Assembly: GCA_046328525.1 (NCBI GenBank)
Contig: JAXLWK010000003.1
Span: 1,240,001 to 1,304,000 of the forward strand
Reading direction: 5' to 3'
DNA: 64,000 nucleotides
DNA from: JBDHWG01 sp046328525
GTDB taxonomy: Bacteria > Chloroflexota > Anaerolineae > Epilineales > JAHCIE01
This document shows, piece after piece, positions 17,315 through 25,416 of this stretch. The stretch's first letter is position 1. The number at the start of each line of letters is the position of its first letter. Below the pieces are notes generated by a model, which was given only the letters and a program-made list of their open reading frames with translations, was not told the origin of the DNA and made no database searches. The position numbers and the translations under genes were made by a program.

Positions 17315-18469
17315 ATGCGGATCACCGATGTCAGAGTCTGGCTTGTGGAAGGCGTCAAGTACAACTGGACGCTGCTCAAGATATACACCGATGAGGGGCT
17401 GACCGGCGTTGGCGAAGCGACCAACTGGCCGGGCAGCCCCATTGTCTATCACGCCGCGCGCCATGTCGGCGAGCGCATCGTCGGCCTCGACCCGACCCGC
17501 ATTGACTTCATCTGGACCAAGCTCTACCGCGACCTGAACTGGATCGGCCCGGCCGGCGCAGCCCTATGCGCCATCTCCGGCGTGGACATGGCGCTGCTCG
17601 ACCTGAACGCCAAGCGCCTGGGTGTCCCCGCCTATCAACTCCTCGGCGGGGCGTTCCGCACGGACATCCTGCTCTACGCGAACTACTGGTTCACGGGCGG
17701 CGACTTCACCGCCGAGGACTACGCCGAGCAGGCCAGGGCCGTGGTTGCCGCCGGCTTCAGCGGCCTGAAGTTCGACCCCTTCGCCCACACCAACTACCTC
17801 TACGGTGACCATCTCTCGACGAACCTGGGGCTGACACCGGCCCAAATGGACCACGCCGAGGGCCTCACGGCGGCGGTGCGCGACGCGGTCGGGCCGAACG
17901 TCGAGATCGCCATCGAGACCCACGCCATGCTCAACGGCCCGACGGCGGTGCGCATGGCCGAGCGCCTGGCCCCCTACGGCCTGATGTGGTACGAGGAGCC
18001 GGCCGGGCCGGAGAATGTCGAGGTACTGGCCGGGCTGCGCGCCCGCGTCAACGTCCCCATCTGCGTCGGCGAGCGCCACTACACCCGCTTCGGCATCCGC
18101 GCCCTGCTCGAACGGCAGATCGTGGACTTCGTGATGCCGGACATCACGCGCTGCGGCGGGCCGAGCGAGATGAAGCGCATGGCGACGCTGGCCGAGATCT
18201 ACAATATCCCAGTCGCGCCCCACAACCCGAACGGCCCGCTGTCCACGATTGCCAGCGCCCACGTGTGCGCCGCCATCCCCAACTTCTTCCGCCAGGAGTT
18301 CATGTTCAACGACGTGGCCTGGCGCGACGAGGTCATTGACCACCCAATCCCCGTGGCCGACGGCCATTTCCACCTGTCGGAGCGGCCCGGCCTGGGCGTG
18401 GACCTGGTCGAGGAGGCGATGGACGCCCACCCCGGCGTCACGACCGCGCGGGAGGGTTTCTATGTCTGA
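17315..18469 (+). CDS. mandelate racemase/enolase-superfamily sugar-acid dehydratase
   Basis: 384 residues. The N-terminal capping domain (MRITDVRVWLVEG to about 125) precedes the modified TIM barrel. Barrel residues can be traced: SGLKFDPF on strand 2, IAIETHAMLNG (metal-ligand Glu with an E-x-H pair like the D-x-H of galactonate dehydratase), WYEEPAGPEN, CVGERHYTR, and late APHNPNGPLSTIASAHVCA bearing the second His. This pattern points to dehydration of an acid sugar such as a galactonate or gluconate type, giving a 2-keto-3-deoxy acid. ATG 17315 is chosen over an upstream in-frame start because it begins the capping domain and has GAGGAG ~10 bases ahead. It overlaps the next gene by 8 bases. 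Confidence 0.88.
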   Translation: MRITDVRVWLVEGVKYNWTLLKIYTDEGLTGVGEATNWPGSPIVYHAARHVGERIVGLDPTRIDFIWTKLYRDLNWIGPAGAALCAISGVDMALLDLNAKRLGVPAYQLLGGAFRTDILLYANYWFTGGDFTAEDYAEQARAVVAAGFSGLKFDPFAHTNYLYGDHLSTNLGLTPAQMDHAEGLTAAVRDAVGPNVEIAIETHAMLNGPTAVRMAERLAPYGLMWYEEPAGPENVEVLAGLRARVNVPICVGERHYTRFGIRALLERQIVDFVMPDITRCGGPSEMKRMATLAEIYNIPVAPHNPNGPLSTIASAHVCAAIPNFFRQEFMFNDVAWRDEVIDHPIPVADGHFHLSERPGLGVDLVEEAMDAHPGVTTAREGFYV

Positions 18470-19379
18470 GACCCTGCGCTTGCGCGGCTGCATCCCTATC
18501 GTCGCCACACCGTTTCACGAGGATGGGAGTATTGACGAGACGAGCCTAAAGGCCCAGGTCGAGTGGCTCATCGCCGGCGGCGTTCACGGGCTGGCGACGC
18601 CGGCGATTGCCAGCGAAGGCTACAAGCTCAGCGACGAGGAGCGGGAGATCGTCGTCGCCATTGTCGTCGCCACTGCGCGCGAGCGCGTGCCCGTCGTCGT
18701 CAGCGCCGACGGCGGCGGCACCGACATCGCCATAGACCGCGCCGTCAGCGCCGCGATCCTCGGCGCCGACGCCCTGATGGTGCTGCCCCCGCACTTCATC
18801 AAACCCGACGCCGAGAATCTCGCGCGCTACTACGCCCGCATCGCCGCCACCGTCCCGATCCCGATCATGGTGCAGGACGCGCCGCAGCTCACCGGCGTCA
18901 CCCTGCCGGCCGGCCTGCTCGCGCGCATCCACGCCGACCACCCCAAAGTAAACAGCGTCAAGATCGAGGGCACACCGGCCGGCGGCAAAACCAGCGAGGT
19001 CCTGGCGCTGACCGGCGGGGGAATGGACGTGTTCGCCGGATGGGGCGGGCTGAGCTTCTGGGACGGGTTGCTGCGCGGCGCAGCCGGCTGCATGCCCGCC
19101 GCCAACTTCGGTCCAGCGCTGGCGCGCGTCTACGACCTGTTCGTCCACGGCGAGCGCGCCGCCGCCTACACCGCCTTCAACGCCGCCGTGCCGTTCATCG
19201 CCTGGTCCATGCAGTCTATTGACCTGTCGGTCTGGACGGCGAAAGAGGCGCTGACGCGGGCCGGCGTGTTGGCCTCGGCCACGCTCCGCGAGCCGGCGAC
19301 CCTGCCCGACGCCATTCTGCGCGGCGAGTTTGACGCTTTCTACAGCAGCGCGGGGTGCAAAATCAAGAAATCAAACTAA
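18462..19379 (+). CDS. DapA/NanA-family aldolase or dehydratase, atypical active site
   Basis: 305 residues, Schiff-base class I lyase of the dihydrodipicolinate synthase family. LRGCIPIVATPFHEDGSID is the standard N-terminus and NSVKIEGTPAG carries the Schiff-base Lys. The strand that normally supplies the catalytic Tyr (Y-N-x-P) reads IPIMVQDAPQLTG, so that Tyr is absent. The T-T-G-E loop is replaced by ATPAIASEGYKLS. It overlaps the preceding dehydratase gene by 8 bases (GGGAGGG ahead of ATG 18462), so the likely job is cleavage or dehydration of the keto-deoxy acid that enzyme makes. The exact reaction is uncertain. Confidence 0.87.
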   Translation: MSETLRLRGCIPIVATPFHEDGSIDETSLKAQVEWLIAGGVHGLATPAIASEGYKLSDEEREIVVAIVVATARERVPVVVSADGGGTDIAIDRAVSAAILGADALMVLPPHFIKPDAENLARYYARIAATVPIPIMVQDAPQLTGVTLPAGLLARIHADHPKVNSVKIEGTPAGGKTSEVLALTGGGMDVFAGWGGLSFWDGLLRGAAGCMPAANFGPALARVYDLFVHGERAAAYTAFNAAVPFIAWSMQSIDLSVWTAKEALTRAGVLASATLREPATLPDAILRGEFDAFYSSAGCKIKKSN

Positions 19380-19414
19380 CATTTTAGGTGATAGAATACG
19401 ATGAACTAGACAAC

Positions 19415-19430
19415 ACGCGCTGAAGCGCGT
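19415..19430. repeat. short GC hairpin after the aldolase gene
   Basis: ACGCGC-TGAA-GCGCGT, a 6-bp stem 36 bases past the stop. No T-run follows. Confidence 0.35.
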
Positions 19431-19512
19431 ATGATAGGGGAGCTTCGGCGGCCCGGCGGCCGCCGAGTATTGTGCATGACTGACACACTCGCCAACGAGG
19501 GACTTTTCACGA

Positions 19513-21228
19513 GTGACACCGCCGCATCGTCTGCGAACGTATCTGCCGCTGTTCGGCATCATCGTGTTGGGATTCGCGCTGCGCGTTCTGTGGCTCGATC
19601 GTCAGAGTCTGTGGTACGACGAGCTGTTCACCGTCTGGGTCAGCCGCCTGCCACTACGCGAACTGTTTCCCGCCGTCGCCGCCGACAGCCAGACACCCTG
19701 GCTGCCATATATTCTGCTCCACTGGTGGCCGGGCCTGTGGGGCGGCGAATTCGCGCTGCGTCTGTACTCCGTCCTGCCGGGCACGCTGGCAATCGCCGCG
19801 CTCTGGCGGCTGGCCCGCGTCTTCGTCGGCGATGCTCAGGCCAACCTGGCGGCTCTCCTCCTGGCAACCTCGCCTTTCCTCATTAGCCGGTCCCAGGAAG
19901 TGCGCGGCTACACGTGGTATCTCCTGTTTACGCTGCTGGCGTGCTACTTCTTCGTGCGGCTCAGCACAGGCTCGCGCTGGGCCAGGATCGGCTACGCCGT
20001 CACCCTACCCCTGACTCTGCTGGCCCATTTCTACGGCGTCTTCCTCGTCCTGGCCCAGGGCCTTACGTGGTGGCTCCAGCCGTCGCTGCGGCGGATCCGG
20101 CTGTGGCCCGTCGTCGCCAGCGTGGCGATGGGGCTGCTGGTGTGGTGGGGGGTCATGATCGTCGTCCAAGCTGGCTTAGGGGTGCCGGTGCGCCCGATCC
20201 AGCCGCCCAGTGCGGCCGCCGCCGGCCGCTCGTCCTCTGGCCTGCCGGCCCTCGTCCAGGAAACTCAGGCGCTGCTGCGGCAAGCGCCGAGCAACATCCC
20301 GATTATCGGCATCCTGACGGGCGGCGCGAAGGAACCGCCGAAGACCGACAAGCCCGCCGCCCAATGGACCCGCCTCTCGACGCGCTCGCCCTTCGAGGTC
20401 GCGTCGCAAGCGACCCTGGGCGGGGAGTTCGCGGCGGGAACCGACGCGCGCCCCGCCTGGTGGAGCCTGATGGGCGCGGTGTACCTGGTGCTCGCGTTGG
20501 GCACGGCGGCGCTGGCCTGGCGGCGGCGCGAGTTCTGGATGGTGGCGATGTGGGCCGTGATCCCGTTCGTAGCCATCTTCATCATTGATCGCCTCACCGC
20601 GATGGGCTTCGAGGCGCGCTACGTCATCGCCGTGGTCCCGTTCTTGTTCCTTCTCGTCGCCATGGGCGCCGAGCGGCGGTCGGTGCGCTGGCTCGTCGGC
20701 GCATCCCTGGTGGCGATGCAGCTTGTCGGTCTCTACTCCTACTACCACTCCCCGGCCGACGCCCGCGACGACTGGCGCAGCCTTGTCGCGTACTTGCAGA
20801 GCGCGCAGCAGCCCGGCGACGGCCTGGTCGCCTTCCCGGCGCACCACTACGCCATGGCCGCCGCCGTCTACGCGCCGGGGCTGCCAGAGGGCGGCGGGTG
20901 GGTGTGGCCGGATGGGCGCATCCTGCTCATGCCGAAAGACACCAAGTGGCGCGGGTATGGCATGCGGCTTGCGGCCACATCGGCGAGCGACACGCGGGAG
21001 CAGCTACTCTCCCAGGCCTGCGGCTACAATCGCCTGTGGGTCGTCACCTACACCTCCCGCGTTGACGGCGACACGACTCAGATTCTCCAGGACCTCAACG
21101 ATACGATGACCCTGGAGGCCACGAAGGAGTTCAACGGCCCTAAAGGTTTGCGGCTGCGCCTTTTCGACGGATGCCGCTCGGCCAACGGACCGAGCGGGAT
21201 GAGCGGCGACAAAGCCGTCGGGCCATAG
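19513..21228 (+). CDS. GT39-like membrane glycosyltransferase
   Basis: 571 residues, polytopic. The first extracytoplasmic loop has the family signature RQSLWYDELFTVW, with the acidic pair expected to bind polyprenyl-phosphate sugar, followed by LPYILLHWW. About nine to eleven hydrophobic helices fill residues 8-430, and a C-terminal soluble domain (DARDDWRSLVAYLQSAQQPG onward) lies outside the membrane. Members of this group transfer sugars from polyprenyl-phosphate donors to proteins or glycolipids. The start is GTG 19513 with GAGGG about 11 bases ahead; no better in-frame start exists. The donor is plausibly made by a DPM1-like synthase such as that at 58804, though that is far away. Confidence 0.82.
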   Translation: MTPPHRLRTYLPLFGIIVLGFALRVLWLDRQSLWYDELFTVWVSRLPLRELFPAVAADSQTPWLPYILLHWWPGLWGGEFALRLYSVLPGTLAIAALWRLARVFVGDAQANLAALLLATSPFLISRSQEVRGYTWYLLFTLLACYFFVRLSTGSRWARIGYAVTLPLTLLAHFYGVFLVLAQGLTWWLQPSLRRIRLWPVVASVAMGLLVWWGVMIVVQAGLGVPVRPIQPPSAAAAGRSSSGLPALVQETQALLRQAPSNIPIIGILTGGAKEPPKTDKPAAQWTRLSTRSPFEVASQATLGGEFAAGTDARPAWWSLMGAVYLVLALGTAALAWRRREFWMVAMWAVIPFVAIFIIDRLTAMGFEARYVIAVVPFLFLLVAMGAERRSVRWLVGASLVAMQLVGLYSYYHSPADARDDWRSLVAYLQSAQQPGDGLVAFPAHHYAMAAAVYAPGLPEGGGWVWPDGRILLMPKDTKWRGYGMRLAATSASDTREQLLSQACGYNRLWVVTYTSRVDGDTTQILQDLNDTMTLEATKEFNGPKGLRLRLFDGCRSANGPSGMSGDKAVGP

Positions 21229-21246
21229 GGCAAACGGAACAAGCCG

Positions 21247-22572
21247 ATGCTAGATGATATCGAGGTTGCGGTCGAGACAGAGCCCGAGATGCTCGAAAGC
21301 GGCGGACCGCTTTCCGGCGCAACGCGCGCGGGTATTGCCGTCGCGCTCCATAGCCGCGACCTGCGCCTCTTGTTTATTGGGCAGGTGGTGTCGCAAATTG
21401 GCGATAGCTTCTTGCTCATCGCCATGCTGACCCTTGTCCGCTCGCTGACGTCTAGCCCCCTCGCCATTGCTCTGATCGCCGCCTCCATCGGCCTGCCGCC
21501 GGTGATCTTCGGCCTCTTCGCCGGTGTCTTCGTGGATCGCTGGGACCGCCGCATCACCATGCTCGTCGCCGACATCGTGCGCGGCTTCACCGTCCTGGCG
21601 CTGCTGTTCGTCCAGGACGCGCGCGGGCTGCCGATCATGCTCGTCGTCGGCTTCGTGATGGGAACGATGGGCGTTCTCTTCCTACCGGCCCGCAATGCGC
21701 TACTGCCCAAGATGGTCCCGCCAGAGGGGCTGGTCGCGGCGAACCTGCTGGTCGAAGGCAGCCAGGTGGCCGCGCTGGTGATTGGGCCGGCGTTGGGCGG
21801 CATCTTTGTCGCCAAGTTCGGCGCGCCGACCGCCATCATCGCCGACGCCGTAACGTTCTTCATCTCGGCCGTGTGCATCTTCTTCATGCGCGTTCACTCC
21901 GACGTTGTGGAGGACAAGCCCCTCACCACGGGCCAGCTCCGCCACGAGCTGATGGAGGGCCTGAACACCATTCGCCACAGCCGGCTGCTGATCCGCCTCA
22001 TCGGCGCGGGCGCGACGAACATGCTCGCCCTCGGCGCGGTGCTCGTCCTGGGTCTGGTCTACTTCGAGGCGGCGTTCGGCGTGGATCCGGCCGGCTTCGG
22101 TATGCTCCTGAGCATTCTCGGCGTCGGGATGATCCTGGGCGGCGCCCTGGTCGCGACGCCCTACTCCCACGCGCGCCCCGACCTGTTCGTCGGCGTCAGC
22201 ATGGCCCTGCTCGGCGCGAGCCTCATCGCCCTGCCGTTCATGGAGACACTGCGCACAGCGCTGGCCGCGATCTTCGTCGTCGGCATGAGCCTCATCGCCG
22301 CCCGCTCCGTCGTTGGCGCGCTGATCCAGATGAACGTCTCCAACGAGAAACTCGGCCGTGTCGAGGCGGCGAACAACCTGGTCCTCGGCGCGGCGTACAA
22401 CATCGGCTTCCTGGCGTCGGGCGTGCTAGGCACGGCGATTGACACGCGCGTCGCCTTCATTCTGTGCGGCCTCCTGACCCTGGTCGCCGGCTACCTGGCG
22501 TTCCGCGCTATCCGCCACATGCCCACCGCGCCGCCGTCCGACGGGACTGCCCCTGAACCCAACGCTGCCTGA
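21247..22572 (+). CDS. MFS exporter (EntS/MFS_3-like)
   Basis: 441 residues with about twelve membrane helices. SRDLRLLFIGQVVSQIGDSF opens helix 1, and the loop between helices 2 and 3 reads GVFVDRWDRRITM, the MFS signature. The closest pattern is the MFS_3 group (enterobactin exporter EntS and macrolide efflux proteins). The start codon lies 18 bases after the glycosyltransferase stop, and the S8 peptidase starts 16 bases after its end, so one transcript may span all three. It could export the product of the ligase cluster downstream, but that is inference from position. Confidence 0.87.
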   Translation: MLDDIEVAVETEPEMLESGGPLSGATRAGIAVALHSRDLRLLFIGQVVSQIGDSFLLIAMLTLVRSLTSSPLAIALIAASIGLPPVIFGLFAGVFVDRWDRRITMLVADIVRGFTVLALLFVQDARGLPIMLVVGFVMGTMGVLFLPARNALLPKMVPPEGLVAANLLVEGSQVAALVIGPALGGIFVAKFGAPTAIIADAVTFFISAVCIFFMRVHSDVVEDKPLTTGQLRHELMEGLNTIRHSRLLIRLIGAGATNMLALGAVLVLGLVYFEAAFGVDPAGFGMLLSILGVGMILGGALVATPYSHARPDLFVGVSMALLGASLIALPFMETLRTALAAIFVVGMSLIAARSVVGALIQMNVSNEKLGRVEAANNLVLGAAYNIGFLASGVLGTAIDTRVAFILCGLLTLVAGYLAFRAIRHMPTAPPSDGTAPEPNAA

Positions 22573-22588
22573 ACCTAACCATGCGCCT

Positions 22589-24304
22589 ATGAACGCCTTG
22601 CCTGCCAGCGCCTACATTTGCCCACACTGCCACGAGCTGCGCGACGACTTCGTCCTCGCGTTCCCCGGCGTCATCGGCGAGCGCGTCATCCGCCTGGTCC
22701 AGAGCGCGATCCCTGGATGGTTGCCGGAAATGAGCCTCTGCCCGACGTGCGCCGAGATCTTCTTGCAGCGCGCTCTGCGGGAGCTGGCGCGGGAGAACGC
22801 CTGGAGCGAGCTTCACGAGTACACCGAGCTGGTGTACGACGACGACCGCGCTCACATCATCCCCACGCCGCTGCGGGTGCACGCGAACCCGCGCTATACA
22901 GGCAAGGGCGTGACCATCGCCTTCATCGATTCTGGCTTTTTCCCCCATCCGGACCTCATCGAGCCGAACAACCGCATCCTGCGCTACGTAGACGTCACCG
23001 ACGCCGACGCGATGGAGAGCTACGACTACACGCGGCCCACGGTCTCGTCCTGGCACGGGATGATGACCTCGGTCGCAGCCTGCGGCAACGGCCACCTCAG
23101 CAATGGCGTCTATCGCGGCATCGCGTCAAGCGCCAACGTCGTCCTGGTGCGCGTCAGCGATCCGCTGACCGGGCGCATTGACGACGACGCCATCTATCGC
23201 GGGCTGGCGTGGGTCATCGCCAACCAGGCGCGGTATGATATTCGCGTGGTCAATCTCTCCGTCGGCGGCGACATTGACCCGTATCGCGGCAACCCCGTGG
23301 ATGTCAAAGCCAACGAGGCCGTGCAGCGCGGGATGGTCGTCGTCGCCGCGTCCGGCAACCAGGCCGTGCGGCAGCTCCGTCCGCCGGCCAGCGCCAGCCA
23401 GGTGATTACCGTCGGCGGCCTGGACGACCAGAACAGTCTCGTGCGCTCCCAGCACCGCATGTACTGGTCCAACTTCCAGGGCGGCGAGCGCCACCCCAAG
23501 CCGGAGGTCATCGCGCCGAGCATCTGGCTGGCCGCGCCGATCCTGCCCGGCACCCGCGTCGCCCACGAGGCGGCCGAGCTGCACACCCTGCTCCACCTGC
23601 CGGACGCCGAGCTACGCTTCGCCGTCCAGCACGCCCCGCGCTGGCTCGACTTGCAGGCGCACGCCACCGCGCCGCTGAGCCAGATGCGCGCCGCCATCCG
23701 CCGCAAGTTCGCCGACGGCAACCTCATCTCGGCGCACTACAAGCACGTAGACGGCACGTCGTTCGCAGCGCCCATCGTCAGCTCAGTCGTCGCGCAGATG
23801 CTGGAAGCCAACCCGTCGCTGACACCGGGCGACGTCAAGCGCATCCTCATCGAGACCGCCAACCCCCTGCCCGAGGTCGAGCGCGAGCGCCAGGGCTACG
23901 GCGTCGTCAACCCGAGCCGCGCCGTGGCCGCCGCGCTACGTCAGGGCCGCGGCCCGCTGGCGTCGCAGCCGGTATCGCCGTGGGTGCGCAACGGCAAGGT
24001 CACGTTTACGTATCAGAACGCCAGGGCCAGGAGCGTCCGCCTCATGGCGAGCTTCACGTTGTGGGACGCGAACGGCCCGCTGTTCAAGCGCGACGCGCCC
24101 GGCGTCTGGACGCTGACCATTGACGCGCCGCCGCCAGGCCGCTATGCCTACAAACTACTGATAGACGAGACTGAGTATCTGCCCGACCCGGAGAACGGGT
24201 TCCAGGTTCCCGATACCTACGGCGGGTGGAACACTGTTCTGGTCGTACCTCGCCGCCGCCGCCCCGGCAACGTGCCGCAGCCCGAGCCAGAGGGCAGCGC
24301 GTAG
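22589..24304 (+). CDS. cytoplasmic subtilase with N-terminal Cys4 motif and C-terminal CBM48-like domain
   Basis: 571 residues, no signal peptide or propeptide. Cys11/Cys14 (CPHC) and Cys51/Cys54 (CPTC) form a possible zinc ribbon. The S8 catalytic triad follows: Asp114 in AFIDSGFF, His156 in SSWHGMM, and Ser391 in DGTSFAAPI, with VVVAASGNQ holding the oxyanion Asn. About 60 extra residues are inserted before the Ser block. From about 455 to 555 the protein ends in an Ig-like domain with APPPGRYAYKLLIDETEYLP, resembling CBM48/AMPK glycogen-binding domains. It heads the ligase cluster on the same strand, and a processing role on a peptide or protein made there is inferred. The start is ATG 22589; an ATG at 22581 is out of frame. 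Confidence 0.85.
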   Translation: MNALPASAYICPHCHELRDDFVLAFPGVIGERVIRLVQSAIPGWLPEMSLCPTCAEIFLQRALRELARENAWSELHEYTELVYDDDRAHIIPTPLRVHANPRYTGKGVTIAFIDSGFFPHPDLIEPNNRILRYVDVTDADAMESYDYTRPTVSSWHGMMTSVAACGNGHLSNGVYRGIASSANVVLVRVSDPLTGRIDDDAIYRGLAWVIANQARYDIRVVNLSVGGDIDPYRGNPVDVKANEAVQRGMVVVAASGNQAVRQLRPPASASQVITVGGLDDQNSLVRSQHRMYWSNFQGGERHPKPEVIAPSIWLAAPILPGTRVAHEAAELHTLLHLPDAELRFAVQHAPRWLDLQAHATAPLSQMRAAIRRKFADGNLISAHYKHVDGTSFAAPIVSSVVAQMLEANPSLTPGDVKRILIETANPLPEVERERQGYGVVNPSRAVAAALRQGRGPLASQPVSPWVRNGKVTFTYQNARARSVRLMASFTLWDANGPLFKRDAPGVWTLTIDAPPPGRYAYKLLIDETEYLPDPENGFQVPDTYGGWNTVLVVPRRRRPGNVPQPEPEGSA

Positions 24305-24397
24305 GCCCTCAGCTTGCCGAAAATCGAGCGGCGTGGCAAAATAGGCGGGGCGGCTACCGCCCATCACATCTTGCACCTTGCACGGAGGGAAACGCCC

Positions 24398-25342
24398 ATG
24401 CCGGAGAACAACGTGAAGCGAGTCGGCCTTGTTGTCGGGCGCGAGTGGTCCATGCCGCCGGCGCTGATCGAGGAAATCAACCGCCGCGACGAGGGCGTCG
24501 TCGCCGAGTTTGCGAAGCTCAGCGGAACACGCGAGAACGAGGCGATTCCCTACGACGTGCTGGTGGACCGCATCTCCCACGAAATCCCGTACTACCGCAC
24601 GTATCTGAAAAACGCGGCGCTGCAGGGAACGTATGTCATCAATAACCCGTTCATGTGGTCGTCGGATGACAAGTTCTTCGGCGCATCCCTGGCGCAGAGG
24701 CTCGGCGTCGCCCACCCGAAGACCGTCGTCCTCCCCAACAAGGACTACGTCGCGGGCATCGTGTCGGAAAGCCTGAGCAATCTCGAATACCCTCTCGACT
24801 GGGACGCCATCCTCGACTACATCGGCCTGCCCGCCGTGCTCAAGGACGCCTACGGCGGCGGCTGGAAAGAGGTCTACATCGTCCACTCGAAGGATGAGCT
24901 GATCCAGCGGTACAACGAGTCGGGCCTGCTCACGATGATCCTCCAGGAGTTCATCGAGTGGGAGAGCTACGTCCGGGTCATGGTGCTGGGGCAAGAGTGG
25001 GTGCTGCCGATGAAGTACAACCCGCGCGAGCGGCGCTATTATGTCGAGCATGACCACCTGACCGCCGACCTGGGCCGCCGTGTCGTGGAGGACAGCCTCA
25101 AGCTCTGCCGCGCCCTCGGCTACGACATGAACACCCTGGAGTTCGCCGTCCGCGACGGTGTCCCGTATGCCCTGGACTTCATGAACCCGGCGCCGGACAT
25201 GGACATCTACTCCCTCACCGAGGTGTACTTCCGCGACGTCATCAACGCCATGGCGGACCTCTGCATCCGCAAGGCGAAGGAAGGGCGGCTGATTCGGACG
25301 CCGGACAAGCTCAACTGGCAGACGTTCATGCGCGGTGAGTAG
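24398..25342 (+). CDS. ATP-grasp carboxylate ligase
   Basis: 314 residues with ATP-grasp features. A pre-ATP-grasp domain covers residues 1-100. The nucleotide-binding lobe has LPAVLKDAYGGGWKEV (Lys and Gly-rich loop), MILQEFIEWESYVRVMVLG, and Mg-ligand segments NTLEFAVRDGVPYALDFMN with Glu and Asn. Such enzymes make an acyl-phosphate and join the acid to an amine. The conserved block NPFMWSSDDKFFGASLAQRLG before the ATP lobe marks a subgroup I know only from gene clusters with other amidoligases. ATG 24398 with GGAGGG ahead is preferred over an upstream in-frame ATG. It sits 93 bases after the subtilase and 74 before the permuted ATP-grasp gene. Substrates are unknown. Confidence 0.85.
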   Translation: MPENNVKRVGLVVGREWSMPPALIEEINRRDEGVVAEFAKLSGTRENEAIPYDVLVDRISHEIPYYRTYLKNAALQGTYVINNPFMWSSDDKFFGASLAQRLGVAHPKTVVLPNKDYVAGIVSESLSNLEYPLDWDAILDYIGLPAVLKDAYGGGWKEVYIVHSKDELIQRYNESGLLTMILQEFIEWESYVRVMVLGQEWVLPMKYNPRERRYYVEHDHLTADLGRRVVEDSLKLCRALGYDMNTLEFAVRDGVPYALDFMNPAPDMDIYSLTEVYFRDVINAMADLCIRKAKEGRLIRTPDKLNWQTFMRGE

Positions 25343-25354
25343 GGCCAAGCGTCT

Positions 25355-25383
25355 TTGCCAAGTAGCGCCAGTCATGGCACAAT
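25355..25383 (+). promoter_or_regulatory. possible internal promoter
   Basis: TTGCCA (25355-25360), a 17-base spacer and CACAAT (25378-25383), 34 bases before the permuted ATP-grasp gene. It may give that gene and its partners separate expression. Confidence 0.4.
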
Positions 25384-25416
25384 TCGCCTGATTGTTAAGC
25401 AACGGAGCGTGACCCT

